Made by a program: the position numbers and the translations under genes. DNA of 64,000 nucleotides, taken from positions 186,001 to 250,000 of the forward strand of contig NZ_PIPY01000002.1 in assembly GCF_003987065.1 (NCBI RefSeq), written 5' to 3'. How positions within the stretch are numbered: the first letter of the stretch is position 1; each line of letters opens with the position of its first letter. The notes under the pieces were generated by a model. It did not search any database. It was not told where the DNA came from and saw nothing but the letters and a program-made list of their open reading frames with translations. The stretch comes from Pseudidiomarina insulisalsae. GTDB lineage: Bacteria > Pseudomonadota > Gammaproteobacteria > Enterobacterales > Alteromonadaceae. Below, piece by piece: positions 36,204 to 44,703 of the stretch.

Positions 36204-37121
36204 ATGCAGCTGGATGGACATGACATCGATATTTCAAAACGCGACAAAGTGTTTTTCCCCGAGGCCGACCTGACCAAGGGCGATCTGATAGATTATTACC
36301 AAAACGTAGCACCGGTGATGCTACCGCACATGCGCCATTATGGCGTTAGCATGGAGCGCTTTCCCGACGGCGTGCAGGGCGATAGCTTTTTCAATAAAGA
36401 TACCCCCGATTATTTTCCCGACTGGATCCCCCGGGTAACTGTCAAAAAGCGGGAAGGCGGTGAATTCAAAGCACCCGTGGTCGACAGCGCCGCCAGTCTG
36501 GTTTACCTGGCTGATCAGGGGGTCATTACACCCCATCTGTATCTGGCGCGGACCGACGATTTAGAGCACCCGGACAAGTTAGTCTTTGACCTTGACCCGC
36601 CAAGCACCGGCGGCTCTGCCGCTGCTTTACGTCAGGCGGCGCTTGACGTACGCGACTTACTTGCGGAGCTTGATCTAAATGCCTGGGTGCAGACCTCGGG
36701 CGCCAACGGCTTTCATATTTTTGTACCGTTGGATCGCAGTGCTGACTTTGATACTACCCGTGACTTTGCCAATGATTGCGCGCGCGTCCTGGTCGAGCGC
36801 AAACCTGAACACTACACGCTTGAGCAACGCAAAGAAAAACGTGGCGATAAAATCTTTCTGGACACGCTGCGCAATGCCTACGGCGCCACCTCAGTCGCGC
36901 CTTATGCCGTGCGCGCGCAACCAACGGCATCGGTCGCGACGCCTATTGAATGGCAGGAGCTCGAAGACGGTGCCGGCCCGCAGGACTGGACCATTAAGAC
37001 CCTCCCCCGTCGATTAGCGCAAAAAAAAGACCCATGGCAAAACATGATGCGCCATGCCTATAAGCTGGCAAGTCATCAGCGCCAGCTAAAAAAATTAACG
37101 GCGTCGAGCGACGCGTCGTAA
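36204..37121 (+). CDS. LigD polymerase/primase domain (stand-alone)
   Basis: This 305-residue archaeo-eukaryotic-primase-like polymerase adds nucleotides, preferably ribonucleotides, at breaks. Motifs are VFDLDPP (catalytic Asp pair), TSGANGFHIFVPL (SGxxGxH) and KIFLDTLRNAYGATSVAPY (third Asp region). The ATG at 36204 follows GGGAGG. It lies in the same frame as the ligase gene, separated only by TAA and 15 bases. The gene order PE-ligase-polymerase equals the domain order of the single Pseudomonas aeruginosa LigD chain. The last 27 bases overlap the convergent EamA gene. Confidence 0.92.
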   Translation: MQLDGHDIDISKRDKVFFPEADLTKGDLIDYYQNVAPVMLPHMRHYGVSMERFPDGVQGDSFFNKDTPDYFPDWIPRVTVKKREGGEFKAPVVDSAASLVYLADQGVITPHLYLARTDDLEHPDKLVFDLDPPSTGGSAAALRQAALDVRDLLAELDLNAWVQTSGANGFHIFVPLDRSADFDTTRDFANDCARVLVERKPEHYTLEQRKEKRGDKIFLDTLRNAYGATSVAPYAVRAQPTASVATPIEWQELEDGAGPQDWTIKTLPRRLAQKKDPWQNMMRHAYKLASHQRQLKKLTASSDAS

Positions 37122-38048
37122 ACTACTTACCCAGCCGGAATTGGTGAAAACGCTCAGACCGGTGACCGTGATAAGAATCAGCACCATACCGGTTAGTTGC
37201 ATGGCGTTAAGCCGCTCATTCAGTAATGCGACACCGAAAAGCGAGGCGGTGACCGGTTCAATCATGGCAACGACCGAGGCCACTGCCGGTGCGGTAACGT
37301 TCAGGCCTATCACATAGATAACAAATGAAATACCGGCGCCCAGTACGCCCAGTGCAGCAAATAAGAGCCAGTCATTGCTGTTGACGACTTGCACCACTTG
37401 CTGTGTATCGGCAAGACCAACCAACAGCAAGGCCAACACCGCGAAAGCTACCACCAGCACCGCTTGCGGGCTGCCGTGCGGCGCGGCATATTTAAAACCA
37501 AAAATAAAGAGCGCATAGGAAAGCCCGGATAGCAGACCGGCGACAATACCCCAGGTACTGATCGCGCTTGTTAGCCCTTGATAAACCCCGGTCAGCAAGA
37601 CAATACCTATCATCACTACCGCAATGGCAAACCACTTGATCCAGGTCGACTTTTCCAGACCGAGTAAAAACGAGACAAGATACACAAAAATGGGTGCGCA
37701 ATACATCAGTGTTGCCGCTACTGCAACACTGCCGTGTCTGATGCTAATGAAGTAAAAAACAAAGTTTCCGGTCACACCAATGCCCGCCAGCGCCGACCAT
37801 AGCCATAAGCGTGGATTGACCAGCCCACGTTTTGAGGACGTTAGCGCCAGCCATAGCGCCACAAAGAATAAGCCAATAACGCCGCGATAAAATGCGACCA
37901 CAAAAGGCTCCCAGCCAGCGGCCAGTAATAGGCCGCCAATGCCCCCTGAAATACCCCAACAAAGCGCTGCCAGGGCAACCAGTAGGGTGCCAAATCGCGT
38001 GAGAGGCGCTTGCTGGTCAAGCGTCGAATCTGGCAGCATCAGTTCCAC
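37095..38048 (-). CDS. EamA/DMT-family transporter
   Basis: This 317-residue inner-membrane protein has ten predicted helices in two EamA repeats (LVALAALCWGISGGIGGLLLA..., LLSGLSYALFIFGFKYAAPHG...). The family exports or exchanges amino acids, nucleotide sugars or drugs; the substrate is unknown. The start is GTG 38048 or ATG 38039. Its 3' end overlaps the LigD polymerase gene by 27 bases, and it is divergent from the macrodomain gene. Confidence 0.87.
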   Translation of the reverse strand: MELMLPDSTLDQQAPLTRFGTLLVALAALCWGISGGIGGLLLAAGWEPFVVAFYRGVIGLFFVALWLALTSSKRGLVNPRLWLWSALAGIGVTGNFVFYFISIRHGSVAVAATLMYCAPIFVYLVSFLLGLEKSTWIKWFAIAVVMIGIVLLTGVYQGLTSAISTWGIVAGLLSGLSYALFIFGFKYAAPHGSPQAVLVVAFAVLALLLVGLADTQQVVQVVNSNDWLLFAALGVLGAGISFVIYVIGLNVTAPAVASVVAMIEPVTASLFGVALLNERLNAMQLTGMVLILITVTGLSVFTNSGWVSSLRRVARRR

Positions 38049-38099
38049 TCATTCTTGCAAGGTGATGGCTAGAGTCTAGACTAAATCTGGAGGTCTTTT

Positions 38100-38615
38100 A
38101 TGAACTACGAATGTGTTCAGGGTGATATCACCCAACAAGATGATATTGATGCTATTGTCAATGCCGCCAACGCGCAGCTGAAAAGCGGTGGCGGCGTGGC
38201 CGGCGCGATTCATCGCGCGGCCGGTGAGCAGCTTGAGCAAGCGACCCGCTCGCTGGCGCCGATCGAGCCAGGCGAGGCAGTCATTACCAAGGCTTTTGAC
38301 TTGCCTAACCGCTACGTTATCCATTGCCTCGGACCCGTTTATGGTGAGGACGAACCCAGCGATGAGCTGCTGGCAGACTGTTATCGCAATGCACTGAATG
38401 TCGCCGACGAACATGAGCTCGCATCAATTGCCTTTCCGGCATTATCCACCGGTGCCTTCGGCTATCCGTTCGCCGACGCCACCAGGGTTGCCCTGCAGAC
38501 CGTGAAAGCGCACAGCTCTAAGCTCAAACACGTCGAAACAATACGTTTTGTTTTATTCAGCGACAGTGATTACGAGCACTACCAAAAAGCGCTCAGCGAA
38601 CACGAGCTAATCTGA
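38100..38615 (+). CDS. Macrodomain protein (ADP-ribose/O-acetyl-ADP-ribose hydrolase type)
   Basis: This 171-residue single macrodomain is close to E. coli YmdB. Ligand-binding motifs are QGDITQQDDIDAIVNAANAQL, GGGVAGAIHRAAG and PALSTGAFGYPFADA. Such proteins remove ADP-ribose from O-acetyl-ADP-ribose or from modified side chains. GGAGG lies before the ATG. The stop overlaps the end of the convergent aldolase gene by nine bases. Confidence 0.92.
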   Translation: MNYECVQGDITQQDDIDAIVNAANAQLKSGGGVAGAIHRAAGEQLEQATRSLAPIEPGEAVITKAFDLPNRYVIHCLGPVYGEDEPSDELLADCYRNALNVADEHELASIAFPALSTGAFGYPFADATRVALQTVKAHSSKLKHVETIRFVLFSDSDYEHYQKALSEHELI

Positions 38616-39716
38616 CGCTTTTAGCGTTGCCAGGCAGGCTGCCAGATGCTCGCGCCAAAACGCCACTGGTTGCGCTAAGGCGTTGCGACCAACACTGATC
38701 TCACATACGCTTCGACCTTTCGCGTCGGTGTCTCGCGGCTTTGCCAGTACCAGCACATTGTGTTGACCGGCGTATCTGGTAATGGCGTCCGTCAGATGTT
38801 CCGGCCCATGCGCAATATGCAAGTGAAACATGGCGGCTTGCGGTGTGGTCGGAACTAGCTCAACACCTGGCAAGTCAGCCAGCGCCAGCCCTAACTCGCG
38901 CGCGTAAACAACTGCCGCGTCCATGCTCGCAAGGTTGTCATCCAGTCCTTGCTCGGCCGCCAGCAGATACGGATAAAATGAAATCAAGTTGCCACCAGCG
39001 CGGCGGTTCCAGATTCTTGCCTTGGCGATAAAGTCAGACTCGCCTGCCAATACCGCGCCCGCAATGCCTGCCATATCTTTGTACAGGCTTACATAAACCG
39101 AGTCGGCCAATGCGCTGATCTCGGCCAGACTGCGCTGGTAATAGGCCGGACAGTGCCACAGTCGGGCACCATCAAAATGAACGGCGATACCTCGCTCCCG
39201 CGCCCAGGCCACCTGTGCTTTTAAGTCATCCCATGACGGCAACTGCCCGCCGATTTCACGCATTGGCAGCTCCAGCAGTAGCGCGCCGAGCGCGTCAGCA
39301 TTCACGTTGCGCAAGTCCGCGTGGCTAAGTACCCGGTCACGAACACCTAGTAACTGCCCTTTTAGCTGCCACAGTTGCTCATAGCCGTCATGCTCGTGCA
39401 ATACCAGATGCGACGTCGGGTGTAACCCAACCCCCCACTTCTCTCGTTGATCACAGTGAATGCGTAATGCCATCGGCTGAGCCAGGGTTCCACTGGGCAA
39501 AAACAGCGCGGCCGGCTTGCCCAATAAGGTGGCCATGCGCTGCTCAAAGCGCTCAATCAGGTCACCTTTGCCGTACACGTCGGGAGCCGTCTCCTGCTCC
39601 GCGCGCGTGGCTAGCAGGCGTAAAGTTTCGGCCATGGTTCGTTGCGGGTGGCGCAGAATTGACCAGCGTGCGTTGCGAGCCGCCCTCTGATAAGCGCTAT
39701 CTGAATTCGTTGTCAT
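38607..39716 (-). CDS. Threonine aldolase/beta-eliminating lyase family PLP enzyme
   Basis: The protein has 369 residues from ATG 39716; the open frame extends to 39821, but that would run into the promoter of the next gene. It is a PLP fold-type I enzyme of the low-specificity L-threonine aldolase family. Visible motifs include PSGTLAQPMALR, VHFDGARLWH and the PLP lysine in SLYKDMAGIAGA. It would cleave L-threonine or allo-threonine to glycine and acetaldehyde. The segment between FDGARLW and the lysine looks intact. Substrate preference cannot be told. Confidence 0.87.
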   Translation of the reverse strand: MTTNSDSAYQRAARNARWSILRHPQRTMAETLRLLATRAEQETAPDVYGKGDLIERFEQRMATLLGKPAALFLPSGTLAQPMALRIHCDQREKWGVGLHPTSHLVLHEHDGYEQLWQLKGQLLGVRDRVLSHADLRNVNADALGALLLELPMREIGGQLPSWDDLKAQVAWARERGIAVHFDGARLWHCPAYYQRSLAEISALADSVYVSLYKDMAGIAGAVLAGESDFIAKARIWNRRAGGNLISFYPYLLAAEQGLDDNLASMDAAVVYARELGLALADLPGVELVPTTPQAAMFHLHIAHGPEHLTDAITRYAGQHNVLVLAKPRDTDAKGRSVCEISVGRNALAQPVAFWREHLAACLATLKASD

Positions 39717-39832
39717 TGCAGTACCCTGTGAAAAGGCGATGGATTCGGTGTTCAACTCATTTGCATTAGTTCGAGCTAATACTATATTTAAGAGTGTCGT
39801 ATCTATATCTCTCTGACACATAAGGAGGAAAT

Positions 39833-40477
39833 ATGTTACGCACTACTTTACTCGCATCAAGTATTATTTTTGCGCTGTCTGGCGCAGCACAAGCGCAAGA
39901 CGTTAAGTCAATGCCAGACGAAACCTGGGTGTCGATGAGTGGTGAAGTTGCCTCAACTACACCAACCTCATTTATTCTCGATTACGGGAAAGGCCTGATT
40001 ACCGTCGAAATCGGTAGCTGGCGATGGTTCCAACTCGAAGGACATGCCCTCCTTCCTGGTGATGATGTCACCGTTTACGGCGAAATTGATGATGACTTCG
40101 CCGAACGCGCCACGCTCGACGCAACAAGCGTCTATGTCGATAGCCTGGACAGTTACTTTTATGCCGGCACGATCGATGAGGCAAGTGACGAAATAAAAGC
40201 TGATTTCGACGTTCTCGCCATGGATACCCTAAGCCCGGTCGATGTCAACGGCACCGTGACCGAGGTGCGCGAGGCAGAACGTGAATTTGTCATCGACAGC
40301 GGCATGCAAGCGGTCACTGTCGACACTTCAGATATGTCGGCGAATTTACTCGACGACGAAGGCTTCCAGCAAATTGAAGTTGGCGACTATGTCTCCGTTG
40401 CCGGTGAATGGAGTAGCGAGATTGTCGGCTCCCTTGAAATAAAGGCCGATCGCATTGTGTCGGCTGAGGTTTATTAA
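39833..40477 (+). CDS. Periplasmic protein with two OB-fold (BOF-like) repeats
   Basis: This 214-residue protein has a signal peptide (MLRTTLLASSIIFALSGAAQA). Two similar beta-rich halves follow: about 30-105 (VSMSGEVASTTPTSFILDYG...GDDVTVYGEIDDD) and about 135-214 (VDVNGTVTEVREAEREFVID...GDYVSVAGEWSSE). They resemble the YgiW/YdeI-type BOF fold that binds small ligands or supports stress tolerance, but no specific family member is recognised. AGGAGG lies before the ATG. It is very acidic, as expected for a periplasmic protein of a marine organism. Confidence 0.8.
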   Translation: MLRTTLLASSIIFALSGAAQAQDVKSMPDETWVSMSGEVASTTPTSFILDYGKGLITVEIGSWRWFQLEGHALLPGDDVTVYGEIDDDFAERATLDATSVYVDSLDSYFYAGTIDEASDEIKADFDVLAMDTLSPVDVNGTVTEVREAEREFVIDSGMQAVTVDTSDMSANLLDDEGFQQIEVGDYVSVAGEWSSEIVGSLEIKADRIVSAEVY

Positions 40478-40495
40478 CATCCTATTTTTGGGACT

Positions 40496-40537
40496 GATGA
40501 TTTAGCTACGATGATGCAGCTACGATGATTCAGCTAC
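40496..40537 (+). repeat. Three tandem 14-bp repeats
   Basis: GATGATTTAGCTAC, GATGATGCAGCTAC and GATGATTCAGCTAC follow each other without gap, differing only at bases 7-8. They lie between the OB-fold gene stop and its terminator. Confidence 0.9.
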
Positions 40538-40563
40538 AAGGGGGAGCTCATGCTCCCCTTTTT
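40538..40563 (+). terminator. Rho-independent terminator after the OB-fold gene
   Basis: Stem GGGGAGC (40541-40547) / GCTCCCC (40552-40558), loop TCAT, extended by A-T pairs and followed by T residues. Confidence 0.9.
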
Positions 40564-40633
40564 CATGAAATTGCGCCAGTGCCGCTGGCAACGTAAACTC
40601 AGTAGGCACCTACAGATAATTTAAGGTTCAGAT

Positions 40634-41629
40634 ATGGCAGCTTTTGGTAGTGTTTTTATGCCGCAGATGGCACTCAGTGAGTTCAGCGGAACCCGCTGGA
40701 GTGAACCCGAAATGGTCACCACCGATGCGATCACGTTACATCCCGGCGCGCATGTCTTACATTATGCAAGCACCTGCTTTGAAGGACTTAAAGCATTTCG
40801 TCATGACGACGGCTCAATCAATATTTTTCGTATGGACGCGAATATCGCACGCATGCTGCAGAGCAGCCGCTTGCTGGAACTACCGCCTTTTGCGCCTGAG
40901 TTGTTACAGGAAATGATTTTACGCACAGTGCGCCTTTTTGCCGACGAAGTGCCACAGCCACCAGGCTCAATGTATATTCGCCCGACACATATTGGTACTG
41001 AAGCCGCTATCGGAAAAGCAGCCTCGCCAAGTCTGACCTCCATGCTTTATATTTTATTGTCGCCCGTGGGCGACTACTTTGAAGGTGGTGTGCGCCCGTT
41101 GCGACTGCTTTTAGAGGAGCATGGTGCACGCTGTGCGCCACACATGGGCATGGTGAAAAGCGGTGGTAACTATGCCAGCGCATTGCAACCCATTCTGAAC
41201 GCCCGCAAATCAGTGCAGGCCGATCAGGTATTGTTTTGTCCAAATGGCGACGTGCAGGAAACCGGCGCGGCTAATTTCTTACTCATTGATGGTGACGAGA
41301 TTATCACCAAAGCCCTGGATAGCTCGTTTTTGCACGGCATTACACGCAGCTCTATTCTTACCCTGGCGCGTGATATGGGTATGACCGTCAGTGAACGCGA
41401 TCTTACCGTGGACGAGTTGCTTGAGCGGGCCGCGAAACCTACGGCCGAGGCCGCGCTTTCTGGCACTGCCGCAGTACTGACTCCGGTGGGTACACTTATC
41501 CATAACGGCAAAGAGCACCGCGTAGGCCAAGGCGAACAAGGCCCGGTGACGGAGCGACTACGCAGTGCACTAAACGCCGTCCAGTGGGGCCGGGAAGCAG
41601 ACCGTCACGGCTGGTTAACGCGCATTTAA
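40634..41629 (+). CDS. Branched-chain amino acid aminotransferase
   Basis: This 331-residue fold-type IV PLP enzyme transfers the amino group between Leu/Ile/Val and 2-oxoglutarate. Conserved blocks are ASTCFEGLKAFR, FRMDANIARM, MYIRPTHIGTEA, the PLP-lysine region MVKSGGNYASAL, GDVQETGAANFLLIDG and LHGITRSSIL. Length and motifs fit the longer (type II-like) BCAT branch and not the 309-residue E. coli IlvE. AAGG precedes the ATG. It is monocistronic, and no other ilv genes are nearby. Confidence 0.92.
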   Translation: MAAFGSVFMPQMALSEFSGTRWSEPEMVTTDAITLHPGAHVLHYASTCFEGLKAFRHDDGSINIFRMDANIARMLQSSRLLELPPFAPELLQEMILRTVRLFADEVPQPPGSMYIRPTHIGTEAAIGKAASPSLTSMLYILLSPVGDYFEGGVRPLRLLLEEHGARCAPHMGMVKSGGNYASALQPILNARKSVQADQVLFCPNGDVQETGAANFLLIDGDEIITKALDSSFLHGITRSSILTLARDMGMTVSERDLTVDELLERAAKPTAEAALSGTAAVLTPVGTLIHNGKEHRVGQGEQGPVTERLRSALNAVQWGREADRHGWLTRI

Positions 41630-41632
41630 CTG

Positions 41633-41890
41633 CTAAAAATCAAACAGCTCGCCGAGTAGGCTCTTTTTCTTATATTTCTTATGCCCGTAGCCAGAGCCAT
41701 AGCCCTGACTTCGCACTTGCTCGCTCTGAGGGGGCTGCTGCACAGGCTGCTGAGGCACAGTTCGCTCAATGATTTTATCGAGCTCACCGCGGTCCAGCCA
41801 GACACCACGACAACTCGGACAATAATCAATTTCGATGCCTTGGCGATCTGCCATAACCAAGCTTTCATCTTTACACACCGGACATTTCAT
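41633..41890 (-). CDS. TFIIB-type zinc-ribbon protein
   Basis: This 85-residue protein has an N-terminal zinc ribbon (MKCPVCKD...YCPSCRGVWLDRGELDKI) of the zf-TFIIB family (PF13453). A Pro/Gln-rich linker, a Gly/Tyr stretch and a basic tail (GHKKYKKKSLLGELFDF) follow. No function is assigned to this family. It ends three bases after the BCAT stop on the opposite strand. Confidence 0.82.
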   Translation of the reverse strand: MKCPVCKDESLVMADRQGIEIDYCPSCRGVWLDRGELDKIIERTVPQQPVQQPPQSEQVRSQGYGSGYGHKKYKKKSLLGELFDF

Positions 41891-41967
41891 AACCTAGTAT
41901 CCTCTTTTGTCAGACAAAGTTCTGTCGCTTTACTTTAGTATAAACTCGCTACTAACTCTCGCTTTCA

Positions 41968-43341
41968 TCAAGAGAAATTAAAAAGAGGCGGAAAGATGAG
42001 CACCACCACCGCTGCCCAAAGCGCGTAAACCGGCACGTAACCAGTCTGCCAGCGTTCCAGCGCATAAAAGCCACGTTTATGCGTCACAAACTGATAGTAA
42101 AACCAGGCGTAGCCGCTAAGACTGACGAATAAAATGAGGTTTTCACCCAACGCCGCCACCCGGTTGGGGCTTAAGCCCATACTCAAAATGCGATCAGATA
42201 TTGCCACCAATGCGACCAGGTCGACTATCAGAGCGACAATGATGAGTGCCAGTTGTAAGTAGTCAAACACGCCTACCGGCATTACGGTATCGCGCGAAGA
42301 TACCGAGTAAAGCACTAGCCCCAGCACCAGAACCAACATCAGATCTAACAGAATCAGTGCCTCACGTTGCACCGCGAACGTCTGCGCACCGAACAGCATA
42401 GTCAGCAGGTAAACCATTAAGATAAAGGCGACCAGCGGTGTGAAAATACGTGCCAGCACGGGCGCAATGTTCTCAATCGCACTTTGTTTGGCTTCCACCA
42501 GAAACGCCGCGACCACAACTGCGCCCGCCGCACCGCAGGGGATCATCCAGGCTTGCGCTAACCATTCCACGTCATAGCCGATAAAAGCATAAAGCCCCAG
42601 GGTAAGACCGGTTAAGGCTGCGCCGCCTAGCGCGATCAACACGTAGTAGATAGCGAACTCACCGGAAAAACGAATGAAGTCCATACGCCGGCTTAGTGAG
42701 CGCCAATAGTCGCCGGTGTAAAGCACACCGACAATAAACCACAGCACCAGTGGCAGATGGAGCACGGCTAACACGCCAGTATCACTTTCCGGCACAAGCG
42801 GATAGAGATTCAGTAGCAGGCTCACAACCAGCACCGTACCCAGCACCAGCGTCACGCCATAGCCACCTAATTCACGCTTCCAGACCCAGTAAATACCAAT
42901 AAACGGAAAGGCGAACAGGGTCAGATTGCGCGCATAGAACCAGCCATCACTATCGTCAGTAAGTGACCAGCCGCCGAGCTCGGGTAGTTTCACCATGAGC
43001 GCGGCCGCCAGCGCCAGCAGCATTACCATCAGCAGCTCACGATACCCCAGCCAACCAGTACCTGAGCTACCGCTGGCGTCGCTGAACACCAGATGCCGCC
43101 ACAGACGCTGTGAATGCACTTCGGCGTATTCGCGCGAAACATCGTGCAAACGCCCTAACCGTTTGGTCGCAATTAAAAATGCTTCATCTTGCTGCAATCC
43201 ACTTTGTGTCAGCGCATCAATGTGATCGCGCAAATGCGACTCCAACTCGTCATGATCGTCGCTATCAAACGCGGCGTGCTTCGCCAAAAAGGCCCGCCAC
43301 TCAGCAATACGGGCATCCATGTCAAACGAACTGGTAGTCAT
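41968..43341 (-). CDS. Permease-prefix domain membrane protein
   Basis: This 457-residue protein has a cytoplasmic N-terminal helical domain (about 1-90, DDHDELESHLRDHIDALTQSG, AFLIATKRLG), the HAAS/permease-prefix type seen in partners of PadR regulators. About ten to twelve membrane helices follow, with no enzyme motif. Its start lies inside the 3' end of the padR-like gene (20-base overlap), with GGGGAG six bases before the ATG, so the two are translated together. Its level is presumably set by the PadR protein; its function is unknown. Confidence 0.83.
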   Translation of the reverse strand: MTTSSFDMDARIAEWRAFLAKHAAFDSDDHDELESHLRDHIDALTQSGLQQDEAFLIATKRLGRLHDVSREYAEVHSQRLWRHLVFSDASGSSGTGWLGYRELLMVMLLALAAALMVKLPELGGWSLTDDSDGWFYARNLTLFAFPFIGIYWVWKRELGGYGVTLVLGTVLVVSLLLNLYPLVPESDTGVLAVLHLPLVLWFIVGVLYTGDYWRSLSRRMDFIRFSGEFAIYYVLIALGGAALTGLTLGLYAFIGYDVEWLAQAWMIPCGAAGAVVVAAFLVEAKQSAIENIAPVLARIFTPLVAFILMVYLLTMLFGAQTFAVQREALILLDLMLVLVLGLVLYSVSSRDTVMPVGVFDYLQLALIIVALIVDLVALVAISDRILSMGLSPNRVAALGENLILFVSLSGYAWFYYQFVTHKRGFYALERWQTGYVPVYALWAAVVVLIFPPLFNFS

Positions 43342-43672
43342 TTCGATCTCCCCATACCTGACGCAGCGCCTGCGTGATCACCTGCCACTGCTGTTGCTGT
43401 TGTTGCAGGGCCTTTTGGCCTTGCTCGGTAATGCGATAGTATTTGCGCTTGCGCTTAGTTTCTTCGGCAACGCGCCAGCGCGAACTTAATAACTGCTGCT
43501 GCTCGAGGCGATGCAATAACGGATAAAGCATGCCGTCGGTCCATTCCAGTTGCCCGTTTGACAGTTCGGCAACGCGCTTGACGATTTCATAGCCGTAAGT
43601 TTCACCCTCGGCAATGACGCTTAACACCAGCGGCGTCGACGATGCCGCCATTAAATCTTTGGATAAATTCAT
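43322..43672 (-). CDS. PadR-family transcriptional regulator
   Basis: This 116-residue winged-helix protein has the DNA-recognition region SVIAEGETYGYEIVKRV...WTDGMLYPLLHRLEQQQLLSSRW and the wing KRKYYRITEQG. A C-terminal Gln-rich helix (ALQQQQQQWQVITQALRQVW) serves dimerisation. This is the short PadR subfamily that usually represses itself and a downstream permease-prefix membrane protein, exactly the arrangement here. Two inverted repeats just upstream are its likely operators. Confidence 0.92.
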   Translation of the reverse strand: MNLSKDLMAASSTPLVLSVIAEGETYGYEIVKRVAELSNGQLEWTDGMLYPLLHRLEQQQLLSSRWRVAEETKRKRKYYRITEQGQKALQQQQQQWQVITQALRQVWGDRNDYQFV

Positions 43673-43683
43673 TCCTACCCCTC

Positions 43684-43731
43684 ATACCTAGCACCATTAG
43701 GTATAAGTTATATACCTAGTAGTTCTAGGTA
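43684..43731 (-). promoter_or_regulatory. Dual PadR operator
   Basis: Two perfect 7-bp inverted repeats share the half-site TACCTA: ATACCTA (43684-43690) / TAGGTAT (43698-43704) and TACCTAG (43713-43719) / CTAGGTA (43725-43731). They lie 12-59 bases before the padR start codon. Confidence 0.75.
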
Positions 43732-43752
43732 GTCAAGGGACTTTAATCTTAG

Positions 43753-43762
43753 CTACACTAAG
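43753..43762 (+). promoter_or_regulatory. sigmaS-like -10 of the 43787 gene
   Basis: CTACACTAAG resembles the sigmaS extended -10. It predicts a leader of about 20 bases that starts just before GAAGGAG. Confidence 0.42.
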
Positions 43763-43786
43763 AACTCACTGAAGGAGCCCATGGTT

Positions 43787-44041
43787 ATGCCTTTCGTTAT
43801 TCAGCAACTTAACTGGCATAAGCGCCGCAAACCCGGTGCCGAGCCGCAGCCGATACACGTTGAAATTGATAATTTTAAAAAAGAGAAAAACCATTTCTGC
43901 GCCGTCAGAGTGCTTTTTGACAATGGTGAAGAAGCGGTTTTACAAGGTCGCGTGACCCAAAACCCGGTCACCGGCGAGTGGGCGGTAAATGGCATTAATG
44001 CCAAAGGACAAAGCGTTTCGGCGCGCTACGAGGAACCATGA
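43787..44041 (+). CDS. Small conserved protein coupled to a methyltransferase
   Basis: This 84-residue protein starts at ATG 43787, which has GGAG nine bases upstream; ATG 43781 is only three bases from GGAG. It is a basic, beta-rich protein (MPFVIQQLNWHKRRKPG..., VRVLFDNGEEAVLQGRVTQNPVTGEWAVNGI) with no signal peptide. I recognise no family. The stop overlaps the start of the methyltransferase gene (ATGA), so the two products are likely made together. Confidence 0.72.
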   Translation: MPFVIQQLNWHKRRKPGAEPQPIHVEIDNFKKEKNHFCAVRVLFDNGEEAVLQGRVTQNPVTGEWAVNGINAKGQSVSARYEEP

Positions 44042-44703
44042 TTAACATTGCTACCTGCCCGCTGTGCCATGCTGCCGCGGGTCATTTTGTTGCCGACACG
44101 CGGCGCGACTACTATCAGTGCAGCCAATGTGAGCTTGTATTTGCCGACCCCACCGGCCACCTGGAAGCCGATGCCGAGCGCGCTGTATATGATTTGCATG
44201 AGAATTTGCCGGACGATGCCGGTTATCGTAACTTTCTGGAGCAGCTAACCGTCCCTTTACTTGCCCGCCTGACACCTGGCATGCAAGGGCTGGATTTTGG
44301 CTGCGGTCCTGGTCCCACTTTGCATCTGATGCTCGAAGAACGCGGCATGAACATGCAGCTGTACGACATCTTCTACCAGCCAAACAAACAGCAGCTTCAA
44401 CGCCAGTACGACTTTGTGACCAGTACCGAGGTTGTTGAGCACTTTTATCAACCAGCGGCTACCTGGCGGCAACTGGTTGACTTAGTAAAGCCTGGCGGCA
44501 CGTTGGCGATTATGACCTCGCTGTTCACGCGCCAAACACCGGCTGCTTTTTTGGCCTGGCAATATAAAAATGATCCGACCCATGTGAGTTTTTATACGCC
44601 ATGGACGATGAAATGGCTGGCGCAGGAATACGCGCTGAACTGTGACATTTTAAGCCAGCGCGTTATTTTCTTTCAGCGATTGCCTGTTCACAGTCATAGC
44701 TAG
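44038..44703 (+). CDS. Zinc-ribbon class I SAM methyltransferase
   Basis: This 221-residue protein has an N-terminal zinc ribbon (CPLC...CSQCELVFADP) followed by a class I methyltransferase fold. Motif I is GLDFGCGPGPTLHLML, then DFVTSTEVVEHFYQP and LVDLVKPGGTLAIMTSLF. This layout is shared with small-molecule or sugar O/C-methyltransferases; the substrate is unknown. It is coupled by ATGA to the preceding small gene, and the 3' end overlaps the convergent CadC-like gene by 41 bases. Confidence 0.87.
   Translation: MINIATCPLCHAAAGHFVADTRRDYYQCSQCELVFADPTGHLEADAERAVYDLHENLPDDAGYRNFLEQLTVPLLARLTPGMQGLDFGCGPGPTLHLMLEERGMNMQLYDIFYQPNKQQLQRQYDFVTSTEVVEHFYQPAATWRQLVDLVKPGGTLAIMTSLFTRQTPAAFLAWQYKNDPTHVSFYTPWTMKWLAQEYALNCDILSQRVIFFQRLPVHSHS

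Noticed and set aside
33536-37200. Ku gene as partner of the LigD parts
   Set aside because: No frame in or around the ligD genes resembles Ku; the zinc-ribbon and CBS proteins nearby are unrelated.
38075-38086. TCTAGACTAAAT as sigmaS-like -10 of the macrodomain gene
   Set aside because: It would give a leader of only about 11 bases starting in the ribosome site; left out of the set.
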